Origin: Paraburkholderia polaris
Lineage (GTDB): Bacteria; Pseudomonadota; Gammaproteobacteria; Burkholderiales; Burkholderiaceae
NCBI RefSeq assembly: GCF_012927345.1
Contig: NZ_JABBGJ010000019.1
Span: forward strand, 101,605 to 165,604
Direction: 5' to 3'
Length of the DNA: 64,000 bases
Below are positions 34,543 to 43,807 of the stretch, piece after piece (the first letter of the stretch is position 1; the number at the start of each line of letters is the position of its first letter). The position numbers were made by a program, and so were the translations under genes. Below the pieces are notes generated by a model. The model ran no database searches and had not been told where the DNA came from. It saw nothing but the letters and a program-made list of their open reading frames with translations.

Positions 34543-35745
34543 TCAACGCCACGCGCTGCCCACCTGCACATAAAACGCGTTCTGTCCTGGCCCATGCGCG
34601 ACGTCGATACCCATCGTCACGCCGAGCTTGCGAGCAATCAGATAGCGAAAACCTGTGCCGAAGCCGAACGCGGTGGGCGCATCCGAAAACGAATGCAGAT
34701 GACCATAGGCTTTACCGACACCACCGAATCCGAGCACCGACCAGCGCGGCGTGACGTTCCAGCGGATTTCGGCTTCCGCTGTGAGCTGGTTGTTGTCCTG
34801 GAACTTCGCATCGGACACACCGCGCAACGACACATACGGCTGCGCGAAAAACGGAATGTTTCCTTGCGAGAAACCGGTGTCGGCACGCAGGCCGAGCACC
34901 CAGCTCTTCGACAGCGGAATCCACTGATAGCCGCGTGCGGTCTGCTCCTGAAAGTTGGTGGAGCTGCCGAGGCCGCCGCGCGCGAGGTCCGCTTCGAGCT
35001 CGGCATAGGTGCCGCTCGACGGATAGAACATGTTGTCGCGCGTGTCGTAGTCGACCACCACGCCGCCCTTCGCAACACGCTGATCTTTCTCGAACTGATG
35101 AATACCTTCCGGAATGATCGGACCGAAACGCGTGCTCGCGTCGAAGAAGGTATAGCGCGGGCCGATATACCAGTGACTATTGCCGAGCCTGAACAACACC
35201 TGCTGCACGAGTGCGATGCCGTCGAGCTGATAGGCGCGTGGTTGATTCAGGATGCCGTAATAGTTCAGATGCAGTCCAACCTTGCCGATTACGCCGAGAT
35301 AGCGGATGTGGTCATCGTCCCATGTGTGGAAGTGCATCAGTCCCGCGCCCCAGCTATGCGTGCCGGTCGCGAAGCCGCCGAGGCCGGTGATGTTCGGCGG
35401 CGCTTTCGAATCGTCGGGCGCATCGGCGCTTTTCTTCGGCAGCGAGAAATAGAGCAGGCCGAGGCCCACGCCGTAGCCGACCGCGGGCTCGGTGATCAGC
35501 GTCGGCACCGGTAACACGCCGCGATGCGTCAGCAGCAGATTGCTCAGATCGAATGCGCCGTCTTCGGGATCGGTGAATTTCGACTGCGCGTGCCCGTGGA
35601 CCGGCAACAACAGCAACGCCGCGACCACCGCCGAGGCGCGCAGGCCGCGGCTGCGGGGTGTTTCGACCTCGACGGGCGAAACAGCGTCGACCTCGGCGTC
35701 GACGGAATTCGGCTTACGCAAACCACAACGGATCACCAAACGCAT
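34543..35745 (-). CDS. BamA/TamA-like outer-membrane beta-barrel protein
   Basis: A 400-residue protein. A signal-peptide-like hydrophobic region precedes GHAQSKF near residue 55. The rest is beta-barrel with Omp85/surface-antigen features: VVVDYDTRDNMFYPSSGTY and LRGVSDAKFQDNNQLTAEAE, ending FYVQVGSAWR. No POTRA domains are present, so it is a short barrel of the Bac_surface_Ag type, not BamA itself. It begins 6 bases after the preceding gene in the operon. Confidence 0.82.
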   Translation of the reverse strand: MRLVIRCGLRKPNSVDAEVDAVSPVEVETPRSRGLRASAVVAALLLLPVHGHAQSKFTDPEDGAFDLSNLLLTHRGVLPVPTLITEPAVGYGVGLGLLYFSLPKKSADAPDDSKAPPNITGLGGFATGTHSWGAGLMHFHTWDDDHIRYLGVIGKVGLHLNYYGILNQPRAYQLDGIALVQQVLFRLGNSHWYIGPRYTFFDASTRFGPIIPEGIHQFEKDQRVAKGGVVVDYDTRDNMFYPSSGTYAELEADLARGGLGSSTNFQEQTARGYQWIPLSKSWVLGLRADTGFSQGNIPFFAQPYVSLRGVSDAKFQDNNQLTAEAEIRWNVTPRWSVLGFGGVGKAYGHLHSFSDAPTAFGFGTGFRYLIARKLGVTMGIDVAHGPGQNAFYVQVGSAWR

Positions 35746-35751
35746 GCTCCG

Positions 35752-36723
35752 TTATTGGAAGGTGGCACTGAGCGACAGCTCGACTGCATTACCCTTCGGC
35801 CGGTTGCTGACGTTGAACTCGTTGACCCAACGCAGCGATGCCGACACCGGCGTCTTCTGAACCTTGCCCGACCACGTGACCATCGGCCCGATACCCACCG
35901 AATGCCCCTGGTTGCCCCCGGTGACATCGGCCAGACCGCCGCTGTCGTGACCGAGTTGCTGGATATAACCGCCCACGACGCCCACGCCCCAGCCGCTGCC
36001 GAAGCGCTTAAGCGCCAGCAGATCGAGCACGCTGACCGGCGCGTTGTGATAGTGCGTGTCGTTGTTCGGCGTGTAGAACTCGACGCCGTAGTTCAACGAC
36101 AGCTCGATCTCTTCTTTCGGGAACAGCTTCGTGTAGGCGACCGTCGGCGTGAAGGTCCACGTGTTCTGGCCGGCATTGGCAAGCCGGCTCGTGCTGTACG
36201 CGCCGGTCGGCGCATAGATCTGCACACTCAGCGCGATGTGGTCGGTCTTGGTCAGGTGATAGCCGGCCACGACCGGCGTGAAGAAGAGATCAGCAAACTG
36301 AGTGTTGTGGTCGTTCGGCAAGTGGCCGTGAAACGACGACACGTCGGTGTACTGGATCGGCACGCCAAACGAAGAAGCGAAGTTCCAGCCGCCTGCGGTA
36401 ATACCCCAGGTCTTGACCGCGTTCACGAGCGTGTACACGATCGAATAGTCGAGGCCGGCGGTGACGGTACCGGCAATCGGGATCGTCTTGCTCGCCCCGA
36501 GTGAGCCCTCGTAATAAATCGTGTTGGCCGACACGATCCAATCGCTGGTGGGCGGCACCACGCCTGCATAGGGTGAGACCTGCATACCGGTGATCGGCCT
36601 GCCGATGCCAGTTTCAGTAGCCCACCCTTGCTGGGAGACACCCAGGCCGGCGGTAGTAAGAAGCGCACCCGTGCACAACCTGGTGAGCGACCGGCTTGCG
36701 AACAAACGGTTGGGGCGACTCAT
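35752..36723 (-). CDS. SphA/Phenol_MetA_deg-type outer-membrane protein
   Basis: A 323-residue predicted barrel protein. Signal peptide with cleavage near GWATE. Features of the family are ITGMQVSPYAGVVPP, FTPVVAGYHLTKTDHIALSVQIYAPTG and GPMVTWSGKVQKTPV, ending ELSLSATFQ with a terminal aromatic residue as in outer-membrane barrels. ATG at 36723 has GAGG six bases upstream; longer frames with several upstream ATGs exist. It probably moves hydrophobic compounds across the outer membrane. Confidence 0.8.
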   Translation of the reverse strand: MSRPNRLFASRSLTRLCTGALLTTAGLGVSQQGWATETGIGRPITGMQVSPYAGVVPPTSDWIVSANTIYYEGSLGASKTIPIAGTVTAGLDYSIVYTLVNAVKTWGITAGGWNFASSFGVPIQYTDVSSFHGHLPNDHNTQFADLFFTPVVAGYHLTKTDHIALSVQIYAPTGAYSTSRLANAGQNTWTFTPTVAYTKLFPKEEIELSLNYGVEFYTPNNDTHYHNAPVSVLDLLALKRFGSGWGVGVVGGYIQQLGHDSGGLADVTGGNQGHSVGIGPMVTWSGKVQKTPVSASLRWVNEFNVSNRPKGNAVELSLSATFQ

Positions 36724-36823
36724 AGTCATCCTCATGAAAACAGATTTCCGCATTTTCACTCTGCGGACCAAGGTGTGAACGAAGTGCGGCGCCAAACCGC
36801 ACCGGCGAACGACGGTGTGGCCC

Positions 36824-38311
36824 TCACGGCTGGCGTACAACCGGCGGCGGCGTCCAGCTGCCGTCGAGCGCCGGCTGTTGCGGCCAATAGGCGCGTACAT
36901 AAAGCGAAAACGCTTCATTGGCCGGCGCCGGCAGCCAGTTGGCGAGTTTGTCGTCGCCGGGGCTCGTGTTCTGCACGTAGAGCGTCAACGAACCGTCGGC
37001 ATTGAACTTCAGGTTCTTGTTCTTGGTGCCGAGCGAGTAGCGGTGCTGCTCGTTCGGCGAAAAGAAGTGATGCGCGTTGTACAGCGTCAGCGACCAGAAC
37101 CCTTTGACCGGCGGCAAACTGTCTTTAGCAAACGTCACCGTGTAGTGCGCGTTGCCGTCGAGACGCTGACCGGATGCGTCGGCATCGGCGTAGAAATACT
37201 TGGTCTCGTTAGGCTTGTTGACGAAGATGTTCGATTTCGCCACCGCCGTGCGCGTGAAGTAGTCCGTGCCGAATGCGGCGCCGTTGCTGATGGTGTTCCA
37301 ATTGGCCGGTAGCCGCTTGCCGAAGGTGTTGAAGTTGAACAGTGGCGTGACCAGATCCGCCTCGGCCTTGGCCGCTTCATCGACGATTGCGGTCTTGATC
37401 GCCGGATCTTTCTGCGCTGCCGCGATCAGCGCACGCGCCTGCGCGTAGAGCGCTTCTTCGCCGCGTTGCGGCGGCGTCGCGTCGAGCACCGTGGGCAGTT
37501 CGTCCCAGAACCGGTTTGGATCGACCCATTTGATCTCTTCGGCGTTGCCGCCCGCGCCACCACCGGCCGGACCGAAGCTCGGCAGTTTCGACCAGTCGGT
37601 CTCCTTGACCTTGCCGTCGTACTCGGCAAGCGGATACAGGCCAACCTTCGCGATCACCGTCTGCACCGCCACCCGATCTTCAGGTGTGTCGTCCATGAAA
37701 ACGCGCGGGATGAAGCTGCCGACGCCGGTCGACGAGCGGAACACCTGGCGGATGCCCTTCGGCACCTGGCCGTGCCAGTCAGGACCTGCTAACAGATAGA
37801 AGCCCGGACGCGTGCCGTACATCTTGCCGAGACTCGCGAAGCCGTCGGTACGCAGATCGACGGCCTGATAGACCCAGAAGCGTTTGCCGAAATCGGGCAC
37901 CTGCACGACCACCGGCGTCTGGTTCAGATCAAGAATCGCGGACCCGTAGACCACATCCTGATTCGGACACGCGACAAATCGCTCCTGCGGCTCGATATAG
38001 TCGCGCAGCATCGACAGGTGATTGGGCGGCGCGACCGGCACGATGCCGCCGTTCAGACCCGGCTGCGGCACCTGCTTCATCGCCAGCAGACGGCCGTAGA
38101 CGTTCACCATCGGCCACGCCCAGAAGTAGGTCTGGCGCGCCACCAGCCGTGCGTATTCTTCAGAGATCGCGTAGCCGGCCACGGGACCCGGCGCGGACGG
38201 CGCGGTGGCCGTCGTATGAGCCGGCTGGTCCTGCTGCGTCTTCGCCAGAATGGGGGCGGCGACGGACGCCAGCACGGCAGCGGTGACCCATGTCGCGGTT
38301 TTCTTATTCAT
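36824..38311 (-). CDS. DUF1254/DUF1214 exported protein, copy 1
   Basis: A 495-residue protein with a signal peptide (MNKKTATWVTAAVLASVAAP). The DUF1254 part has QTYFWAWPMVNVYGR and CPNQDVVYGSAILDL. The DUF1214 part has KGFWSLTLYNAHHFFSPNE and GSLTLYVQNTSPGDD. The function of this family is not established; it is widespread and periplasmic. GGAGAACAAT precedes the ATG at 38311. It is a divergent paralog of the next upstream gene, 28 bases away, and belongs to the same operon. Confidence 0.85.
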   Translation of the reverse strand: MNKKTATWVTAAVLASVAAPILAKTQQDQPAHTTATAPSAPGPVAGYAISEEYARLVARQTYFWAWPMVNVYGRLLAMKQVPQPGLNGGIVPVAPPNHLSMLRDYIEPQERFVACPNQDVVYGSAILDLNQTPVVVQVPDFGKRFWVYQAVDLRTDGFASLGKMYGTRPGFYLLAGPDWHGQVPKGIRQVFRSSTGVGSFIPRVFMDDTPEDRVAVQTVIAKVGLYPLAEYDGKVKETDWSKLPSFGPAGGGAGGNAEEIKWVDPNRFWDELPTVLDATPPQRGEEALYAQARALIAAAQKDPAIKTAIVDEAAKAEADLVTPLFNFNTFGKRLPANWNTISNGAAFGTDYFTRTAVAKSNIFVNKPNETKYFYADADASGQRLDGNAHYTVTFAKDSLPPVKGFWSLTLYNAHHFFSPNEQHRYSLGTKNKNLKFNADGSLTLYVQNTSPGDDKLANWLPAPANEAFSLYVRAYWPQQPALDGSWTPPPVVRQP

Positions 38312-38339
38312 ATTGTTCTCCGGTTCGTCCATGCGCGGC

Positions 38340-39755
38340 TTACTGCTTTTGCGGCTCGGGAAATTTCCAGGTGCCGTCGAGCACGGTCTGGTCGGGGCCG
38401 TAAATCCGCATGATGAGGTCGTATGCGCCTAAGGGCGCCGGCAGCCAGTTCGATGCCTTGTCCGCGCCCGGCGACGTGTTCTGCACGTAGATATCCAGCG
38501 AGCCGTCAGCGCCGTATTTCAGCCCCCTGGTGCGATCGCCAATCGAGTAGCGATTAATCGGATTCGCGACCAGATGGCGTGCTGGCAGGTCGTACAGCGT
38601 CATCGACCAGAAGAACTTCGCGGGCGGCAGATTCTTTTTGTCGAAGTGCAGCACGTAAGGCTGCGAGCCGAGCAGCGGCTGGTGTTCCGCATTGACGTGG
38701 GTGCCGACATACACCGCTTCTTCCTTGGTGTTGCCGTAAATACCCATCGCGGCGGCGACCGCGCGCGTGGTGTAGTCGTCTTTCAACTCCGCCCGGCTGC
38801 CGAACAGGTTGAACGAACTGGTGGTGTGTTTTTCGGCGTCGGCCAAGGCGGCTTTGCCGTCGGCGACACCCGCTTCGAGCGCGGCGCGGGTTTCCGGCGG
38901 CAACGCAGCCGGATCGAACGGCGCGCCCGGCGCAATGCCGATCTTCGAGAAGCGCGCCATCAATTCCTTCTCCGACGGCGCGGGCGGTTGCGTGAACTGC
39001 AGCAGGAAGTTCAGATAGGCGATGAAGTCGACCGAGGTCGCCTTCGCTTCATCCCACTTCGGAAAATCGAGCTTCGCGACGGGCGGCGGTGCAGCCGTAT
39101 GCTCGAAAGCGGACAGCGGCGTGAGCTTGTATTGCTTCTGGATCGCCTGAACGTTTTTGACGTCGCTCGCGCCGTTGAGCGCCGTGCGGCCGAGCGTCAG
39201 GATCAAGTCCGTCTCGGAGCGGAACACCTTGTCGATGCCCTTGGGCGTGTCGCCGTGCCAGTTCGGTCCGGCGAACAGATAGTGGCCCGCGCCGTTGCCT
39301 GTGGTGCGCGAACCGACGTACGCGAAGTTGTACGTGAACAGGTCGATCCACTGGAACACGTAGTAGCGCTGTTTCGGCACCGCAGGCACCGTCAGCACCC
39401 ACGGCTCGCGACGCAAATCGAGCCATGCCCACGAGTACGGCGTGTCGTTATTCGGCGTGACGATTTCCTTGTTCTCGGGACCGTACGGCTGCGAGTAATT
39501 GCGGAACTTGTCGAAGCCGCCCACATAAGACTTCGAACGGGAGTCGAGCGCCTGCTGGTACAAAGTCTTGTAGTTGAACAGCATGGGATACGCGTAGAGG
39601 AACGCATCCTTTGCGATCGCGCGCGCTTCGTCCGGTGATGCCACGACGCTCGCGGATGATGCGGCGGTCTGGGCGCCGGCTTGCATGGTCGGCAATATCG
39701 TCAACGACAAGCCGGCGACGACTGCGCCGATTTGCAGGCGTTTAATTAATGTCAT
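38340..39755 (-). CDS. DUF1254/DUF1214 exported protein, copy 2
   Basis: A 471-residue exported protein. Signal peptide ends near AGAQTAA. DUF1254: FLYAYPMLFNYKTLYQQ and VTPNNDTPYSWAWLDLRRE. DUF1214: KFFWSMTLYDLPARHLV and DGSLDIYVQNTSPGADKASN. It aligns with copy 1 in both domains but differs in the middle, so it is an older paralog. It starts 24 bases after the previous gene. The active role is unknown. Confidence 0.85.
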   Translation of the reverse strand: MTLIKRLQIGAVVAGLSLTILPTMQAGAQTAASSASVVASPDEARAIAKDAFLYAYPMLFNYKTLYQQALDSRSKSYVGGFDKFRNYSQPYGPENKEIVTPNNDTPYSWAWLDLRREPWVLTVPAVPKQRYYVFQWIDLFTYNFAYVGSRTTGNGAGHYLFAGPNWHGDTPKGIDKVFRSETDLILTLGRTALNGASDVKNVQAIQKQYKLTPLSAFEHTAAPPPVAKLDFPKWDEAKATSVDFIAYLNFLLQFTQPPAPSEKELMARFSKIGIAPGAPFDPAALPPETRAALEAGVADGKAALADAEKHTTSSFNLFGSRAELKDDYTTRAVAAAMGIYGNTKEEAVYVGTHVNAEHQPLLGSQPYVLHFDKKNLPPAKFFWSMTLYDLPARHLVANPINRYSIGDRTRGLKYGADGSLDIYVQNTSPGADKASNWLPAPLGAYDLIMRIYGPDQTVLDGTWKFPEPQKQ

Positions 39756-39779
39756 GTCTGCTTTCTCTCAGGTTCTGGT

Positions 39780-40574
39780 CTATTTGCCGAACGTCATATT
39801 CAGGCCGGCGAAGATCGTGAACTTCGGCACGCCCGCGCCAGAATGGGCGACGGAGTACTGCGGTTCGATGAACGCGTTATAGATGGTCGAGCCACCCTTC
39901 CACGCCTTGCCGGCGCCAAGGCCGACCGGAATGTAGTAGCTGCCGTGCTGCAGATCGAAAGTCCAGGTGCCGGTCGAGCGGATGTACCAGCCGCCCGGCA
40001 GGTTGAAGATGCCGAACGGTTGCGCGGTGAGCGACTGCGTGGTCGGCCGGCTGCTTTGCCCCGCGAACGAGTGTTGCCATTGCACCAGCGCGCCGAGGAG
40101 CCTCGCCTTGGTCGCACTGACGGCGACAGCAGCAAGACCCGCTTGCCACTTGCCTGTGCCGAGGCTCGGATCGGTGGCGGTCGGCATGGTCACGAGCGGA
40201 CCCACGCCGATCTGCACGTCGCCTTGGGAGAGCAGAAAGATGTCGAATAGATTCAGGTCGCCGAGGCCGGTGTTATAACCGCCGCTTGGATCCGGCCGCG
40301 TGCTGACCGGCACCGTGGCGCGGAAAATTTCCGGCACGCCGATCAGGCTGTTTGGGCCGATCGGCACAGTGGGGCGCAAGAGCAGATCGTTGGTGTGCGC
40401 ACTCGCGCCGAACACGCTCGGCGTGTAGTAATTCTGGATGTTGAATGAGGCCGCCAGATTGAGCGGGTTATTACTCTTATTGGCTTCGTCGGCAGAAGCC
40501 TGTGCGAACGCCGGCGACAACAACACCGAGGCGGCGTATAACGCTGCCGACCAAACCACGCATTTACAACCCAT
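39780..40574 (-). CDS. Outer-membrane porin/transporter-like protein
   Basis: A 264-residue protein with a signal peptide (MGCKCVVWSAALYAASVLLS, cleavage near AFAQAS). The mature part has alternating beta-barrel features (NIQNYYTPSVFGASAHTND, NTGLGDLNLFDIFLLSQ, YYIPVGLGAGKAW) and ends with GLNMTFGK. The features resemble the Phenol_MetA_deg type. GAGG lies before ATG 40574; a longer frame from 40643 is less likely. It is the first gene of the leftward envelope operon. Confidence 0.75.
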   Translation of the reverse strand: MGCKCVVWSAALYAASVLLSPAFAQASADEANKSNNPLNLAASFNIQNYYTPSVFGASAHTNDLLLRPTVPIGPNSLIGVPEIFRATVPVSTRPDPSGGYNTGLGDLNLFDIFLLSQGDVQIGVGPLVTMPTATDPSLGTGKWQAGLAAVAVSATKARLLGALVQWQHSFAGQSSRPTTQSLTAQPFGIFNLPGGWYIRSTGTWTFDLQHGSYYIPVGLGAGKAWKGGSTIYNAFIEPQYSVAHSGAGVPKFTIFAGLNMTFGK

Positions 40575-41196
40575 TCCCGCACCTCGTCCATGGGCATTTC
40601 TTATAGGCGAATGCATTCCTTTGCCCAACGCAAATAAAGCCAAAGAAATAGCATTCGTACTTTTTAGTTAAATCGCACTAGCCGCAGACGTGTGTTTGTC
40701 CACCCGGCAGCCACGCGCAGCCGGGGAAATATGCAAAGCAGATAAGGCGCGCGATTAAATCGCGCTAAGTCTCTCGGATAAGCTGGAAAGACGGTACGGC
40801 CGGATACAGGGCTTGCATGGACGCTCCTTCAAACTAAAGAGACGCCTCACCAAACGAGGCATGCGGAAAGTACAAAGTGCCCAACATGGCCACCGTTGCG
40901 GAATACTAGCAAACGTTTCCGAAAATTACAGAGATAAATTTGTAACACGATCGAAAGCTCGGCAGTTTCGAGCCCCAATTAGATTTTTATAGCCATTCCC
41001 ATTGCATATTTTTGCCATAGTTTTGGGCATTTGTTCGCTCGACTCATAAGAAACCGCGTAGCGGCATATGCCATTGCAAATTACCGGCATTGACGCCACC
41101 GCTCGAAAAAGCAACAGAACGGGCTGCAACAATCACCGCGTCCCATTAGACTGGCGCTCGCTCAAAGTTTGACCAACCGCTTTTGATGAGGCTTTC
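40575..41196. other. Divergent intergenic region before the envelope operon
   Basis: About 620 bases, AT-richer than the neighbours. It should hold the promoter of the leftward envelope operon and the promoter of the rightward lipoprotein phosphatase gene. A perfect 8-base inverted repeat GCGCGATT-A-AATCGCGC lies at 40749-40765 and may be a regulator site. Frames here look like chance. Confidence 0.5.
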
Positions 41197-42255
41197 ATGA
41201 TTCGCACGATGCACCGGTACTGCATTGCTTTGACCGTTATGGTTCTTTCAGCTTGCACCGTTACGCCACGGCACGACGCGAGTGAGTCGCCGGCTAGCGC
41301 ATCGACCGCCGCAGCCCTTGCGTCATGGAACGACACCGCGACCAAACGCTCGATTGTCGATTTCGTCACGCTGGTCACCACGCCCGAGTCGAAGGATTTC
41401 ATCGCGCGCGCTGACCGGATCGCCGTATTCGACAACGACGGCACGTTGTGGCCGGAACAACCCGCCTCGGTACAACTGGTATTCGCGCTGCAGCGGGTGA
41501 AGACGGTGGCCGGACGGCATCCGGAATGGAAGCGGCAGGAACCGTTCCGCTCGATTCTGAAAGGCAATCTGAAGAGTGTCGCGGCGAGCGGCGACGCCGG
41601 CTCGATGAGACTGCTGGCGGCAGCGCATGCCGGCATGACCAGCGATCAATTCGCGGCGCTCGTGCACGAATGGTTCGACTCCGCGAGTGACCCGCGCTTT
41701 AACCGCCCTTACCCCGACCTCGCTTATCAGCCAATGCTCGAGTTGCTCGCGTATCTGCGCGCCAACGGCTTCAAAACCTATCTGGTGACGGGCAGCGATG
41801 TCGAGTTCGTCCGCGACATGGCGCAGCGCGTGTATGGCATTCCGCCCGAGCAGGTGATCGGCAGCACCGTTAAATACAAGTACGGTCAGATGAACGGGGC
41901 CGTTGCTTTGACGCGGCTTGCGCAGGTCGACACGCTCATCGACGGCGCGGCCAAACCGCTCGCCATCGACCGCGTGATCGGCAGGCGTCCGGTGATCGCG
42001 TTCGGCAACGCGGACGGCGACGTGCCGATGCTCGAATGGACCTCGGCTGGCGACGGCCCGCGCTTCGCGGCGCTGCTGCATCACACCGACGGCGAACGGG
42101 AGTACGCGTATGACCGCACGGCGAAAAGCGGCAAGCTCGACAAGGGTCTGGACGAAGCCGGCGCGAAAGGCTGGCTCGTCGTCGATATGAAGGATGACTG
42201 GAAGACGGTGTTCAAGCCGGATAGCGCGACCACGGCTGCGGCGCCGTCCAATTAA
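41197..42255 (+). CDS. HAD-superfamily lipoprotein phosphatase
   Basis: A 352-residue protein. The N-terminus is a lipoprotein signal with lipobox LSAC, so it is probably anchored in the envelope. HAD motif I is IAVFDNDGTLWPEQ, motif II is TYLVTGSDVEFVRDMA, and motif IV is VIAFGNADGDVPMLEW. The cap resembles phosphoserine-phosphatase-like acid phosphatases. The substrate is unknown. It stands alone between divergent and convergent neighbours. Confidence 0.88.
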   Translation: MIRTMHRYCIALTVMVLSACTVTPRHDASESPASASTAAALASWNDTATKRSIVDFVTLVTTPESKDFIARADRIAVFDNDGTLWPEQPASVQLVFALQRVKTVAGRHPEWKRQEPFRSILKGNLKSVAASGDAGSMRLLAAAHAGMTSDQFAALVHEWFDSASDPRFNRPYPDLAYQPMLELLAYLRANGFKTYLVTGSDVEFVRDMAQRVYGIPPEQVIGSTVKYKYGQMNGAVALTRLAQVDTLIDGAAKPLAIDRVIGRRPVIAFGNADGDVPMLEWTSAGDGPRFAALLHHTDGEREYAYDRTAKSGKLDKGLDEAGAKGWLVVDMKDDWKTVFKPDSATTAAAPSN

Positions 42256-42359
42256 AGGCGGCTTGTTGGGAAGGCCGCGCTTAGGCGGCGTTCGCTGCGG
42301 TCTTGGCTGCCGTCGTGGCTGCGGTTCTTGCGCGGTCTTCCCAGACTTTCATCACTCGC

Positions 42360-43370
42360 CTAGCGGGTCAGTGTGATCACCAGATAGGTGGCGTACAGCA
42401 CGCCGCACACCAGCAGCGCCCACACCGGCACGCCGCGCTCACGCACGTTGATCCGCAGCCACGCGGCGGCGGCAAGCGTAATCACGATGCCGGTCACCAC
42501 TTCGATGCGCGGCGTCCACGGCGTCAGCAGAATTCCGATGGCGGGCAGCAAGGTGCCCTGAAACACCATAGCGCCGGTGATGTTGCCGAACGCCAGCGTG
42601 TCCTTGCCACGGCGAATCCACAGGATGCTGTTGACCTTCTCCGGCAGCTCGGTGGCGATCGGAATGATCAACAGCGAGAGCAGCAGCGGCGAGACGCCGA
42701 GCACCTGCGACACGCCCCGCACACCGTGGATGAAGCCTTCCGCGCCCCACACCAGCAACGCAACCGCCAGCACCAGCTGCGCCGCGATGGTCGCAAGGTT
42801 GGTGGGCAAGCCCAGACGCGACAGCAGCATCTTGCCCGGCGCTTCGGTGCCGTGGCCGGCGTTGACCAGATTGTTCGATGCGCGGAACGTCATCACCACA
42901 TAGGTGATGTACACGGCAACCAGCGCCGCGCTGAACAGCGCCCGCACGACCATATGTTCGTGCGGCACGTACATCGCCGCGGCCGCCAGCACGAAGGCGC
43001 ACAGGAAGTAGTTCAGATCGCGCGTGAAACCCGTGCGTTCAGGCGTGACCCAGCCGCCGGCGCCGCGCGAGCCGAGAATCGCGAGCGTCATCAGGAAGGT
43101 GGAGAGGGTGGAGAGCATGAGCGGCGCGCCGAGAATCGCACCGACGCCGATCTCCTGATTGACCGCGCTATCAGCCGTGCCGCCGGCAATCGCGAGCAGC
43201 GGGACGAGGGTTTCGGGCAAGGCGGTCCCGACCGCCGCGAACAGCGAACCCGTCACGCCCTCGGAGATTTTCAGGCGCTCGCCGAGATGTTCGAGTGCAT
43301 TGGTGAAGAGCTCGGCCGCCACCAGAATGACGACCAGCATGATGGCAAGTTCGAACAGGAGACCGGTCAT
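42360..43370 (-). CDS. CaCA-family sodium/calcium (or manganese) exchanger
   Basis: A 336-residue inner-membrane exchanger with about ten membrane segments in two related halves. The alpha repeats are GVTGSLFAAVGTALPETLVPLLA in the first half and GVSPLLLSLLIIPIATELPEKVN in the second, each with an acidic residue after a Pro. The start at 43370 has AAGGAG upstream; longer frames run into the riboswitch leader. The upstream yybP-ykoY element suggests that expression responds to Mn2+, so the natural cargo may be manganese export rather than calcium. Confidence 0.9.
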   Translation of the reverse strand: MTGLLFELAIMLVVILVAAELFTNALEHLGERLKISEGVTGSLFAAVGTALPETLVPLLAIAGGTADSAVNQEIGVGAILGAPLMLSTLSTFLMTLAILGSRGAGGWVTPERTGFTRDLNYFLCAFVLAAAAMYVPHEHMVVRALFSAALVAVYITYVVMTFRASNNLVNAGHGTEAPGKMLLSRLGLPTNLATIAAQLVLAVALLVWGAEGFIHGVRGVSQVLGVSPLLLSLLIIPIATELPEKVNSILWIRRGKDTLAFGNITGAMVFQGTLLPAIGILLTPWTPRIEVVTGIVITLAAAAWLRINVRERGVPVWALLVCGVLYATYLVITLTR

Positions 43371-43530
43371 GCGCGACTCCTTGCAAATCCAGAGAGGAAG
43401 CAGCACAGCGGACAGCCAAGCAGGGAGACTGGCAGGGCACAACGATGTTTCACAAGGCAACTCCGCGGTCGGACGTAAGTGACGAACCAATGACGCACCG
43501 CGACCCGTCCGACCAGAACGAAGCAGTGCG

Positions 43531-43645
43531 CCAATGGTCTCGCCAAACCGACCCGGTCGAACGCGCCATGACCCGCAGGCCAAGTATGTTGACGCGCTCT
43601 CCTTCAATGGATGAAGGAAGGCTACTCCCCAGTGACCGGGGGATT
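43531..43645 (-). promoter_or_regulatory. yybP-ykoY manganese riboswitch
   Basis: On the minus strand the conserved motifs occur in order: GGGGAGTAGCC (43620-43630), then GTCAACATACT, then GGCGAGACCA (43535-43544), with paired segments between. This is the yybP-ykoY consensus, which senses Mn2+. It lies about 160 bases upstream of the exchanger ATG on the same strand, with an expression platform of unknown mode between. Confidence 0.88.
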
Positions 43646-43807
43646 CTAACGGGATAGGTAGCTTTCAACAAGCTTGGGATCTGGCGGATGCGCCGACGCC
43701 GCCCGGTCTCATAGCGCCCGTCCGGCGATGCGACGTCAGGGTGAGGGAGCGTGTGATGGCCCCACTGGTAAGATTACTCATCGTTTACGACAGCAGTGAG
43801 TCCTCAC

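Noticed and set aside
40926..41132. 68-codon leftward frame in the AT-rich gap
   Set aside because: No ribosome site, and the composition reflects AT-rich promoter DNA.
43371..43607. N-terminal extension of the CaCA exchanger
   Set aside because: It would lie in the riboswitch leader, has no membrane segment, and AAGGAG stands before ATG 43370.
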